Assembly (NCBI GenBank): GCA_947044365.1
Contig: OX345651.1
Coordinates: 1,152,926 to 1,216,925, forward strand
Direction of reading: 5' to 3'
DNA: 64,000 nucleotides
DNA from: Petrosia ficiformis
Taxonomy: Eukaryota; Porifera; Demospongiae; Haplosclerida; Petrosiidae
Shown: positions 53,640 to 64,000 of the stretch, piece by piece
Position numbering within the stretch: the first letter of the stretch is position 1
Layout of the letters: the number at the start of each line of letters is the position of its first letter
Notes under the pieces: model-generated
Told to the model about the DNA's origin: nothing
Databases searched by the model: none
The model's input: only the letters and a program-made list of their open reading frames with translations
Position numbers and translations under genes: made by a program

Positions 53640-55197
53640 TAATCCGCCGAATCTGCGGTAAAAAAAACTTTATACGTAAGTAACGTAACCTGAATGATTT
53701 CCGTATGTTTTCCGCAATTCCTATTGGAGTGGCGCGAGTCGACTATAATAACACTTTCTCAGTGTTTTCATAATCAAGAGTGAAACTCTCACAAAACAGT
53801 GGCGGCTAATAGATACCCACAAATTAGCATGCAGTCAAACTCAGTGTACATATGCATGCAGGGGAAACATACATGGCAATATGCACTTACTCCGAATTCG
53901 GCGGCAATATTACCACCGAAGTTGGTGCAATTACCATGCACCTAATTCCAGGCAGGGTGCTCTAAAAATCAAACTACAGAATCAGTCCTGTATATAAATT
54001 CTTTATTAAAAAAATGATTGATGGACAAGAGGGGTGCTTGTGCAATAGCAACTGATTATACATGCATGACTTTTCAAATATCTGTGGAGTACATCACATG
54101 TATATATTAGTACAAATTCATGTACATATTTTATATTAATTAATTACTCTGGAATGAGACAGTAACATCTGTTGTTTTTGCAGATGTTGGAATTGAAATA
54201 CTATAATACTACACCACAGGTTGTACCTATAATACCATGCTACGTATATAGCAACATTGTATTACTATGTATTATGTATGACACGTACTTTATACTAGAT
54301 CAAGATTGAATGAGCTGTGACTTGTAAATATTACCTAGCAGAAAAAATAATTTAGCATGGAGGAAAATATAATTGTATTGAAACTCCTTTAATCAACTCA
54401 AGGTTGAAACATATTACATTTTACAGTGATATAAAGATGCTTTCTCTGTTCAAACCATATCATCATATATTGGCCATTCGGTGTTGCTGTAATGTTGGGA
54501 CGAAGTAGATTATGAAAATTCGTGAAAAGTACCCCATGAATTCATAAGGTTTGTATTCACTTGAATTAAGTCTGTTCACATTCACGTCATTTCACGATTA
54601 CTTACAAATTACATAACATTATATGTACAATAGTGTATAGTTTACTGTCATAGGTTTTTAAGGTTTAGAGTTAAGATAAGACTTTGTAATGAAGTTGTAA
54701 TCATGGTTTCGATAATCTGCATAACTTGATACTTGGTTATTGTAAACATACAACAAATATCATCTATTTATGTGGTTATTTATTTACAAGAAATGGCAGT
54801 CGATACTTATAAACTAATTTACTACTTCCACATAGAATTATGAAATGTACGTAACAACCAATCAATGTCTACTGCGAAATATGTCAAGAAATTATAGAAC
54901 TTAGATTCTTGTAGTAAGTATCACAAGAGACCTTAGACCATTAGAAACTTTGTTTGGAGTAGTTTTAAGTTTACAAGAAAAGCGGTATAGGGAATTCAGT
55001 TCCCATATCAGCATCAGTATGGTTACAAAGCAGGCCATGATCATATCTTCTGTGATAAATTAACTTTAATTGTATTCATGGAAGGGTGTTCTGAAAATCA
55101 AACTGAGAAATTGTGGCGGGAAATTTGAGTGCAGTGGCTTCTCGCCCCTGGGGAAACTTAGTGGACTTCACTCATTACACATTCCTTTGGAGTACGA
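53640..55197. other. Intergenic interval between the stefin cluster and TMTC3
   Basis: Divergent arrangement, so both promoters should lie here. GC-richer words (TGGAGTGGCGCGAGTCGACT near 53730) stand out in AT-rich DNA and may mark the cluster promoter. A fragment of the AAGTCTGTTCA-family element lies at 54567-54655. Otherwise I see no gene or RNA. Confidence 0.4.
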
Positions 55198-58100
55198 ATG
55201 GATGGGGTGTTGTCTGGACACAATATGCATATCACTGCTGTTCTTTGTGCAGCTTTAGGAATAATAATATACATTAATTCTCTAGACTGTGGACTCTGTT
55301 TTGATGATATGTCTGCAATCTCTCGAAACCTGGACTTGCATCCAGAAACACCTTGGAAGAACTTGATATGGAATGATTTCTGGGGCACACCTATGGAAAA
55401 AGAAGGCAGTCACAAATCATACAGACCTTTATGTGTGGCCACTTTTAGACTTAATTACTTGTTTCATGGATTGCAGCCATTTGGTTATCACTTAGTGAAC
55501 ATTTTACTACATGGTGTGGTGTGTTATGTATTTGTTGTGGTATGTGGTACAGTAGTATTTTCATCAAACAAACCTGCTTTATGGATTACTGGTCTGTGCT
55601 TTGCTGTTCATCCTACACATACTGAAGCCGTAAGTGAATGCACTGTAAATTGTTATCAATTCGAATAATTGTAGTAGTTACGTATATAAATGTACTGACA
55701 CCGACAGAAGTTATGAATATCATTAGTAAGTGAACCCACAATGACACCGGGATGATCCATATTATAAAGGGTAAAGAAGGACGGTTATATAAAAATGTAC
55801 TGACACCAACCAAAGTTATGAATATCATTAGTAAGTGAACCCACAATGACACCGGGATGAGCCATATTATAAAGGGCAAAGAAGGATGTGGTTGTGTGTT
55901 GTTATAAAGGTTAAACCTACACCCATGTCAATGTCAGTGTCAGTTTTAATCTATTGCTCTTACTGCCACCATTTTGTTAGCCACTTCATAATAATTATAA
56001 AATTATTGCTTCATTTTAGGATGTGATGACTTTATATGTAATACAGTGTATAGCTTAATGTCATAAGGTTAATACATGATTATACCGTAACTCTATAATG
56101 ATCAAAGCAATGGTTTGAAATTTTCACTTGCACAAAAAGCAATGTAATTTGATACACAAGAAAGGAATGGGAAGGATGAAAATGGTGCAGGAAAAAATAT
56201 TTTTGGTCATTCTAAACTAAAGTTATGAACATTTTCCTGAGGTCAAGTTGAACACGACTGACTTTCTTAATTTTGCTTCTATCTTTCTATACTTATAATG
56301 CAATATAACGATCAATTGCTCATTCATTGATACATGTACATTCTTTCACATTCCTGTTTTTAAAAGAACACTACTATTGTAGTAAAAATGTTGCTTATTA
56401 TAACAGAAATGCAAGGAATGTATACAAAGAATGTTTTAACACTGTGTGTGTTCAATTAAATCTAGCAAATGAAATAGGAATTTAGTGAAAATAGAACCAT
56501 CTGTGATATACATATATAATACAGTGTTTACAAGAATAAGGATGGAAGAGTACATCATTGGTACATGATGTTTGGTCAACAATGTTGTAAAACGATGTAT
56601 TTTAGCATAAAGTTTAAAATGAAAGGGAAGGGGAGCAAGACTAAAGGAAAGGGGAGCACCATGGTACCACCTTTTGGAGGAAACAAGATGATACATAATG
56701 ACAATACCTGTATAATTATCAATACCAGTTTTATGTATGTATAATTATCTTAATATTAATGATCTCTATTGTGCTTTCATTGATTAGGTAGCTGGAGTAG
56801 TAGGTAGAGCTGAGTGTTTATCTGCACTGTTCTTTTTGATGTCTTTCTATTCTTATAGCAAATGTATTCAAATGAGAAGTAGAACAGCAGGTTGGTATTT
56901 CATCATAATATATATAGTTATATTACATACATAATTAACATAATTATTTACATATACATACACATACACATATACATACATACATACATACATACATACA
57001 TACATACATACATACATACAACATACATACATACATACATACATATATACATACATACATACATACATACATACATACATAGTTTACATACATACATACA
57101 TTTTTACCACTGCCCACCTGCAGGACAATTTTTATGGATTCTAAAGTGTTTACTGTTTTGTATCTGTTCAGTGTTAAGTAAAGAACAAGGTATCACAGTG
57201 ATAGCAGTGTGTATTTCCTATGAATTCTTTATTATTCATAAGGTTTGTTCATTAAATACACCTGTACTCAAATAGGTAAAGTCAGTTCACATTAACAATC
57301 ACCTCAAAATTAGACCTTATATATATGTACTATAGTATATAGTTTAATGTCATATGGTTTATGGTCTATGAAAGACAATTTATGTGCTATATAATGATTA
57401 ATATATCCCGATATAGCAAAACTTCAAAGTAACCACAGGTTTTATAAATCATATATAAACTTGTCATCGACAACAACAACACAGACTACAAGACTACTAT
57501 ACTTACCTGGTCTAAACTCAAAACGAAACGTTAGGAGAAGCTACACATAGCTACAGTAGTTTTGCCTTTCTGGAAATGTATTCATTATAACACACCTACT
57601 TGTGCTATAACAGATTTATAATTGCTTCACCTACTCTCAAAGTTCTAGTAGTACGCTGAACTATACAACTGACATGAACCATAATTATCTATTGTCCATT
57701 GCCATTATGCAGAGTCTTTTCTCCTCACAGAATACTTTAAGATCTTGTTCCTCTATTATTCGTGGTCTCTTCAAAGGTCAAATCCCACCATGGCTAAAAT
57801 CATTTCTTCTTAATGTTACAATAATGATCGGATTCCTTGTGCTTGTAATGATTATAAGAGTTAAGATTATGAAAGCGGAACTACCAGTTTTTACTGTGTA
57901 AGTAAATGATAAAATAATGACTGAATCAGCAAGAGAGGGCCATCCCAAATTGTTCATAAATTATTAAATTTTTCCTGTCTCCTGAACATTTTGGGGGTAT
58001 TTTGGTTTATATGTGACTTAATTTGCAAAAACCAGGCTTATGGGATATTTATTAATTTTGAGATATGAGTGAAAATAGGCTTACTACATAAAAAGCTTCA

Positions 58101-61100
58101 CTAACATCTTACTTAGTCACACATACCTTCAGAGAGGTTTGGAGACATCTCTGTGCTTCGCTAGCCACTCCTAAAAACGTTTTTAATTATTACGATTAAA
58201 TAAAATGAAAGTTTTGTGACTATGATGGTTTAATCCCTTGCAGTAGCTCTGTCTTTTGCTTGATTGGGATGTATCCCATAAGCCTAGTTTACACAAATCC
58301 GGTCACATATTACTGTTTGTGAAGTAAACCACTATGGTTCTCAGTCTCAGACCTTTATTAATATTCACATGTTTAGTACACTGTACTTTCTGTATAAACT
58401 GCAATTATATGTCAAATGAGATTAAGTACGTCAGTGTTTACTGAAATTCTTACTAACTATGAGTTAGGTTATAAATACTTTTAATCACTAATATAGTTAT
58501 GTTCACAGTATACTGATGCTCTTAATAGTAACAGGAGTTCGTTACGAATGTGATAAAAAAAAACACAAGAGAATAGTTCTAGTATAGTTATTTCTAAAAC
58601 CACTTTCATTAAGCACTCCTGATAGTAAGTTAACTTTATTTCATTTTACTCCTGTAGTCATGACAACCCTGCTGTATCCCTGGGAACACCGTATCGTCAA
58701 CTTCATTGGTTATATCTCATATTTCAAAATGCATGGCTTCTTTTGAATCCGTCCCATTTGTGTGCTGATTGGACGATGGGTACCATCCCTCTAATAGAGA
58801 GTATAAGTGATTCACGAAATATTTTAACACTTTTAACTTTCAGTTTTATAACAGTACTGGGAATTTACAGTATCAAAGACAGTCATGCAGATAACCAAGC
58901 TGTCTTATTTGGACTATCTCTGATAGCTTTCCCGTTCTTACCAGCCTCTAATTTACTATTTCCTGTTGGATTTGTGGTAGCTGAAAGAATATTATATGTA
59001 CCTAGTATGGGATATGCCATACTCGTAGGTATAGGGTTTGATAAACTTTTGAGAAGGAGATCAGAAATAATTAAATTATTAGTCAAGTTTGGACTTTGTT
59101 TTGTCATTGTGGTTCATTGTGTGAAGACTATGGAAAGGAACAGAGACTGGAAATCTGCTACAACACTGTTTAGTGCAGGAATACGTGTGAACCCATTGAA
59201 CGGTAAATTATACAATAACTTGGGACACGAGTATGAACAAGCTGGTAACCAAACGTATGCTGAAGACTTATTTCGTAAAGCTATTGAGTATCAGTCGGAT
59301 GATATAGGAGCTTATATTAATCTTGGTAGAATTTTGAATGCTCAGGATAGAGTCACTGAGGCAGAAGATGTAAGTTTAACTTTAGGAACATTAAAGTCTG
59401 TTCATATTCACGATGACCTCAAAATTAGGATGTGATGACTTTATATTTAATATAGTGTGTAGTTTAATATCATAAGGTTAATACTGTAACTCAATAATGA
59501 AGCAATGCAATTTGACATACACACAAAGAATGGGAAGGGTAACTTATGAAAATGTGCAAGTAAAAAGATTGTTAGTCCTTCCAAACTAAAGTTATGAATT
59601 CTCTGAGGACAACGTGAATATAATGTGGAATATCTAGATTGCAATAAAAAAAAAATAATTTTATAATTATCATTATTTTTTAATAATTTTCTCAGGCATA
59701 TCATAAAGCTATCGATTTAATGCCAACAGGGAAATCATTTAGAGTGGCTCCTCCACACATCAATGTGTATTTTAATCTTGCTAATCTCGTAAAAAGGGAT
59801 CCAAATAGAGTTGAAGAAGCATATAAACTATATAAAACAGCCATCTCAATGAAACCGGACTTTGTAGAAGCATATGTGAATCAAGGTGACTTACTGCTTA
59901 AAGTTAACAAAACAGAAGAAGCTAAGCTGGCATTTATGAATGCTGTTAAATACAAGCCTGATTATGCTGATGCACATTTCAATTTAGCAACAACTTATTT
60001 ACAGTTAGGAGATACCTCAGAAGCTGCGAAGAGTTATAGAACAGCATTATCTGCTGATAAAGATCATACATTATCTCTGTTCAATCTTGCTATATTGTTA
60101 TCAGAAACGAAAAGTAAAGAAAGCTTAAATGAAGCGAAGGAATTGTAAGTGATTATATGAATTGATTATAATTGTGTGTTTATCTATAATTATTATGTTC
60201 ACATCGAATAGTTTAGAGTGTCTATCATCATTATTATCATTGATTTTCACTCAAATTACAGTGCAAAACAATAAGGGGTTTCTTGATCTACGCCAAGTGA
60301 AATCTCTAAGGAAATGTGATAGAGACTTGATAGGATACTTACGAAAACAGACAGACATAGTATGTATTCATGTTATCTTGAGAAACATGCCATGCCTTAA
60401 GTTTCTGACATGTTCTACGCAATGGCAGATCAGGAAAACCTCTCGTTTTTAGTGTTGATAGCATAATAGTGATAATTATTATTTATGCCAAATCTGTCAT
60501 CTTTGATCTTTTCACAATCCTTTCAACTAACTTACGTTTAATCTATGTAACATCAATAGATTCTTCCAATTATTTATAATTATATTTCTCTTAGGTTCAA
60601 TCGTCTACTACTAATACAGCCGTCTAATGATAAAGCTTACTTCCAAATTGGACTGATCCACTCAGAACTTGGTGACATAGAATCCGCAAAAAAAGCATTC
60701 CAAAAAGCCTTGTATATCACACCTACATATCGTACAGCTCTCTACAACTTTGCATTTTTATCCTATCAAACTAAAGAAGTTGAGAAAGCATTCAATGCTT
60801 TATTAACACTTAAACAACACCATCCTGATCATTCTAATGGGATGCAGTTATTAGGAGATTGTTATATGCAGTTTGAACAATTGGAAGAGGCTATTGAGAC
60901 TTATAAATTAAGTATACATTATAATCCTAACCATGTAACAGCAATACATAACTTAGGTGAGTTTATAAACATCCGTTATACATATATTCCCATGAATATA
61001 TTCTTATATAGCCTATATCAGTAAGGTAAGATGGGGTAACTCGATCAGAGGTTAATTCCTGGTACTATTGCAGTCTAACTTAAGCTTACAAACTGTTGCA

Positions 61101-61611
61101 ATGACTAACAGTGGGTGCTAATCCTTTATTATAGCAGGCAGTAATATCACAAAGTACAGTGTAAGTCCTCTATTTCGGACACCCTTGGGACAAATATATG
61201 TGTACTGATTACAGGGGTGTTCTCATTTCAGAAGTGAATTTATATTATAAATATAAAGCACAGTTTGGGACAATTTGTAAGTGTTCTTAATACAGGGGTA
61301 TCCTCATTTCAGGGTGGAGGGATTTTACTGTACTTTATCCTTGCTACCGCTTGGTGCTTCTGGAATTACTCTGAATTAACAGACGTGGTCCACCTTTTGT
61401 TACTATAACATTTTTCTGTTTAGTTTGATTTTAAGTCAGTTTTTTTCAATCTGCAGGTGTTGCAATGACCAAGAAACAGAATTTCAAAGAAGCACTTAAA
61501 TTATTCTCAAGAGCTCTTGAATTAAATCCCGAACACGGTCCTTCACAAAAACACTATAGTGCACTACAGAAACAATTACAACAACGACAACAAAAAACAA
61601 GTAGTAAATAA
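55198..61611 (+). CDS. TMTC3: TMTC3-type protein O-mannosyltransferase (transmembrane and TPR repeat protein)
   Basis: Eight in-phase GT-AG exons: 55198-55629, 56788-56890, 57124-57242, 57713-57897, 58658-59369, 59696-60144, 60595-60956 and 61457-61611; 838 residues. The N-terminal half is a polytopic ER membrane region with the family signatures [56 protein letters not shown] and [18 protein letters not shown]. From about residue 395 TPR repeats follow, for example [26 protein letters not shown] and [18 protein letters not shown]1-4 are known as ER O-mannosyltransferases acting on cadherins and related folds. The phrases [15 protein letters not shown] and [12 protein letters not shown] favour TMTC3 over its paralogs. 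FDD near the N-terminus is the acidic pair expected in the first lumenal loop of this GT-C family. The protein is slightly shorter than human TMTC3 (about 915). Confidence 0.95.
55685..55895. repeat. Two-copy tandem repeat (about 105 bp) in TMTC3 intron 1
   Basis: GAATATCATTAGTAAGTGAA followed by CCCACAATGACACCGGGATG occurs twice, about 105 bp apart, with AAAAATGTACTGACACC in between. Confidence 0.85.
55995..56275 (+). mobile_element. AAGTCTGTTCA-family element in TMTC3 intron 1
   Basis: It has TATAGCTTAATGTCATAAGG, TTAATACATGATTATACCG and the right end AAGTTATGAACATTTTCCTG with AGGTCAAGTTGAACACG. The left terminus is replaced by TTGCTTCATTTTAGGATGTG, so it is slightly truncated there. Confidence 0.75.
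56940..57110. repeat. (TACA)n microsatellite
   Basis: An almost pure TACATACATACA run in TMTC3 intron 2. It ends about 15 bp before the acceptor of the next exon (57124). It produces the YIHTYIHT and MYVCMYVC ORFs. Confidence 0.9.
59390..59640 (+). mobile_element. AAGTCTGTTCA-family element in TMTC3 intron 5
   Basis: It starts AAAGTCTGTTCATATTCACG, then ATGACCTCAAAATTAGGATG. The right end is CTGAGGACAACGTGAATATA, the inverse of the left over about 20 bp. It begins some 20 bp after the exon donor at 59369, so it has landed almost in the splice site. Confidence 0.8.
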
Positions 61612-63711
61612 ATTAATGAAATTACAACAGACATCAACTAACATGTATATATACAGTAAACAAATTAATAAAATTCGACAACAAACATTAACAACAGAAA
61701 CAACAACAATAACAAATATAAATTATAGCAAATAAAATAGATTTTTCAACATAATAGTTCAATTTTCATGCAGAGCAGTAAATTCGCTTTTTAGATAATT
61801 TTCAAATCCTCAAGTAACTTCATCATCATTTCAAAATACCTTTTTTTTATTTTTACTTTTTTTAAAATTTCAATAATTATAGTTTAATTTATATTTTCAT
61901 TACTCAGTTGTAGCGTTAACTTGTTACTAATAAAAACTCTCGAGTTCTGAATGGTTTTCAAACATGAATCAGAGTTATACACTACATACCCTAATGTAGA
62001 AGCAGAAACACAGTTTTGTGAAATGATTATCATAATAAATTACAATGATTACAATATAGAATACATTTGTAATTTACTAATATATATTTCTATTTAATAA
62101 CCAAGTCTTATATATTATATATATAAATGTAATTTTCAATGAAATATGTAAGGAGATGCATGGAATGATATAAGGTTTATTTCATATATAACTCCACTCA
62201 TTATCACAGCCCGTCCATTCATTCTATTTACCACTTGCATAACAATTATGTACAATAAATAACAGCCTTCAATGACCAGGTTTTTACTATGTATATAGTA
62301 CTGTTAATGTTAAAAAATTTTCCTGGACAGTCACTATTACTAACTGGCATATACAGTTAATTAAAGACATTGTTGAAATTATATTTTATCGGTCTTGCTC
62401 TATATACAACATGTACCTTTTAAAATTTGAAAGATCAACAACATATATTTCGGTGAATTCATTACAAACATAAAGTGTGGTATGTGTATGTATCATACAG
62501 ATAATAACTATAATTAATAACTGTTTTAGTATGGAGATGAAAGCAAGATGGTATGTGTACATAAGCAGAATATAATGATGTTTACATTAATAACACAGAG
62601 TAATAATAATCATTTTTAATTTTTATTATAATAGTTTGATATTTATTTTATATAGTTCGATATTTTTATGTATAGCCTCTTCTTCTCTCACGAGATATTC
62701 TGTTACGAAATTCAGAATGAAACTCCATCCAATTACTGTTATTAATACTGACAGACTAATAATTATAATGAAGAGGAGAGGAAAGGAGAGGGAGAAAGAG
62801 AGGGAGAAGGGATGGATTAAAGAGGTCAGCCTGGTCAGGAGGCGAGAGGAGATAAAAGAAGGGATGGGAGAAGATGAAGTCTAGTCTCATCCCGTACCAT
62901 CTCCTTTCAGTATTTAACTTGATTGTGCTAAAAACTGATTCACCAATCATAATACAATGTCATAGTCATGTCACAATACTGAACCAGGACAATCAAAAAG
63001 TGAATTCACACTAGGGCAATGTAAACATACATGGAGAAAACATTTTCTGTAATATTTCTTTATCTATTTTTAGAGATTCCATAAGGAAATAGAAAATTTT
63101 TCAACATCTTATGTTACGCTAATTTAGATTATACATGTATGATACTACAATAATTATTATGCATTACTTAATCTTTGTGTTCCTTGCTCTATATAGAGGC
63201 TTATAATTCATCAGACTAGCTATAATATAGGTAGTTGTCTGGGAACAAGACTAGAAACAGAGGATCCTCTACATGTATATATATATTAGTCATGGAACAA
63301 ATGTATTGATATTTTAATTTTGGTCAATTCAATTACAAATATTCGTTGTCATGTCCTTTTAACTATACACACTACAGGTTGTAGAGGAGGTTGTGCACAC
63401 GTCACCTTGTCATTGGAATTTAATCAACATTATGTATACGGACGTACACAGATATTTTGACCTATTTTCATCGCTCTTGTCCTGCTCCCCATATACTTTG
63501 TATACAGTTTATTTTCAATTTACTGGACATTCACTAGATTTATCGGACAATGCCCGCATGACTGGCTGTTTTCACACCACTGGCCATACAGGTATAATGA
63601 TTAAATTACATGATGATGTGCAGTGTCATGTACTCAACTTCATGTTGGTTAGTAGTTACATGTCATTGCTGAGATACTCGTGGAAAGTTGTAGCACTACT
63701 TAAAGACTTAC
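61612..63711. other. 3' interval after TMTC3
   Basis: The first ~150 bp are AAC/ACAA-rich 3' UTR-like sequence with AATAAAATAGAT near 61730 as a possible poly(A) region. The rest is AT-rich. 62765-62880 holds a purine-rich run (GAGGAGAGGAAAGGAGAGGG) that gives ORFs on both strands. The + strand ORF at 63393-63761 has no family features. Further exons of the minus-strand gene ending at 63712 may lie here, but I cannot place one safely. Confidence 0.35.
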
Positions 63712-63840
63712 CCGTTCGTTCAGAGCACCATAACCACCAGTGTTCTGTATTCTTCTCTTAGCAAAACATTGTGCTATGAAATATCCCACTGTGTATACTA
63801 GTAATGCAACAATTACTATTATCACTGATATTATAATCAC
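63712..63840 (-). CDS. Internal transmembrane exon of a gene leaving the window on the right
   Basis: A 129-bp exon with acceptor TTGCAG before 63840 and donor GTAAGTC after 63712, open in phase 0. It encodes about 21 hydrophobic residues (VIIISVIIVIVALLVYTVGY), then FIAQCFAKRR and a short polar tail (IQNTGGYGALNER). This looks like the single membrane span and stop-transfer signal of a type I membrane protein. Upstream exons are beyond 64000, and the downstream exon was not identified. The direct repeat at 63850-63950 (ATGTCATGTGACCTAGAATA, three times) lies in its upstream intron. Confidence 0.6.
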
Positions 63841-64000
63841 CTGCAATGAAAAAATTCATGTCATGTGACCTAGAATAGTAACTATGAATGTCATGTGACC
63901 TAAAATAATAACTATGAATGTCATGTGACCTAGAATAATAATTATGAATAAAATAGGAAACTTGTTGACACATTTATATGCAGGATAAATAATTATAACT

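Noticed and set aside
56868..57275. ORFs with YIHTYIHT / MYVCMYVC repeats
   Set aside because: Translation of the (TACA)n microsatellite. Only the stretch from 57124 is a real TMTC3 exon.
62756..62950. Possible last exon of the right-edge minus-strand gene
   Set aside because: A frame beginning EMVRDET would join in phase, but the acceptor lacks a pyrimidine tract and the peptide is a translation of a purine-rich run. Not safe to call.
63393..63761. 122-codon + strand ORF near the right edge
   Set aside because: It overlaps the better supported minus-strand transmembrane exon and has no recognisable domain.

Overview
The window looks like nuclear DNA of a marine sponge, most likely a haplosclerid demosponge such as Amphimedon. 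That assignment is inferred from gene content and style. The sequence is AT-rich, the genes are animal genes with many small exons and GT-AG introns, and introns are packed with TACATG-type palindromic repeats and short transposons. There are no bacterial operons, Shine-Dalgarno sites or terminators.

Layout. (1) 420-546 (+) is a probable last exon of a gene entering from the left. (2) 815-6571 (-) is a four-exon gene for a 1160-residue, serine-rich, tail-anchored protein with a possible Bcl-2-like 13 (Bcl-rambo) type domain. (3) 6913-7236 is a hAT-type element, and 7739-9530 is a satellite made of palindromes. (4) 10554-18173 (-) is a complete 13-exon atypical E2F (E2F7/8 type, two DNA-binding domains, 913 residues). 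(5) 19416-36807 (+) is a complete 32-exon NUP205 (2006 residues), head to head with the E2F gene across a 1.2 kb interval that carries E2F-like sites. (6) 37717-41208 (-) and 43012-46539 (+) are two single-exon paralogs, arranged head to head as a long inverted duplication. Each encodes a secreted-type beta-helix ectodomain joined to a multi-pass membrane region. (7) 47799-53626 (-) is a tandem stefin (cystatin A/B family) cluster with two intact genes, two decayed copies and an orphan first exon. (8) 55198-61611 (+) is a complete eight-exon TMTC3-type gene (838 residues). (9) 63712-63840 (-) is one transmembrane exon of a gene leaving on the right.

For E2F, NUP205, TMTC3, the tail-anchored gene and both stefins I fixed exon edges by GT-AG sites. 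In every case the exon lengths sum to a whole number of codons, which supports the models.

Mobile DNA: a tRNA-derived SINE (three copies, one ending about 10 bp upstream of a NUP205 exon), two hAT-like elements with perfect 8-bp target duplications, and several small inverted-repeat element families shared between introns. The TACATG repeat cloud is dense from about 10 to 36 kb and thin to the right of NUP205. The most novel-looking locus is the head-to-head beta-helix/multi-pass receptor pair: its membrane halves are almost identical while the central ectodomains differ strongly. The stefin cluster, whose QxVxG loop is replaced, is second.
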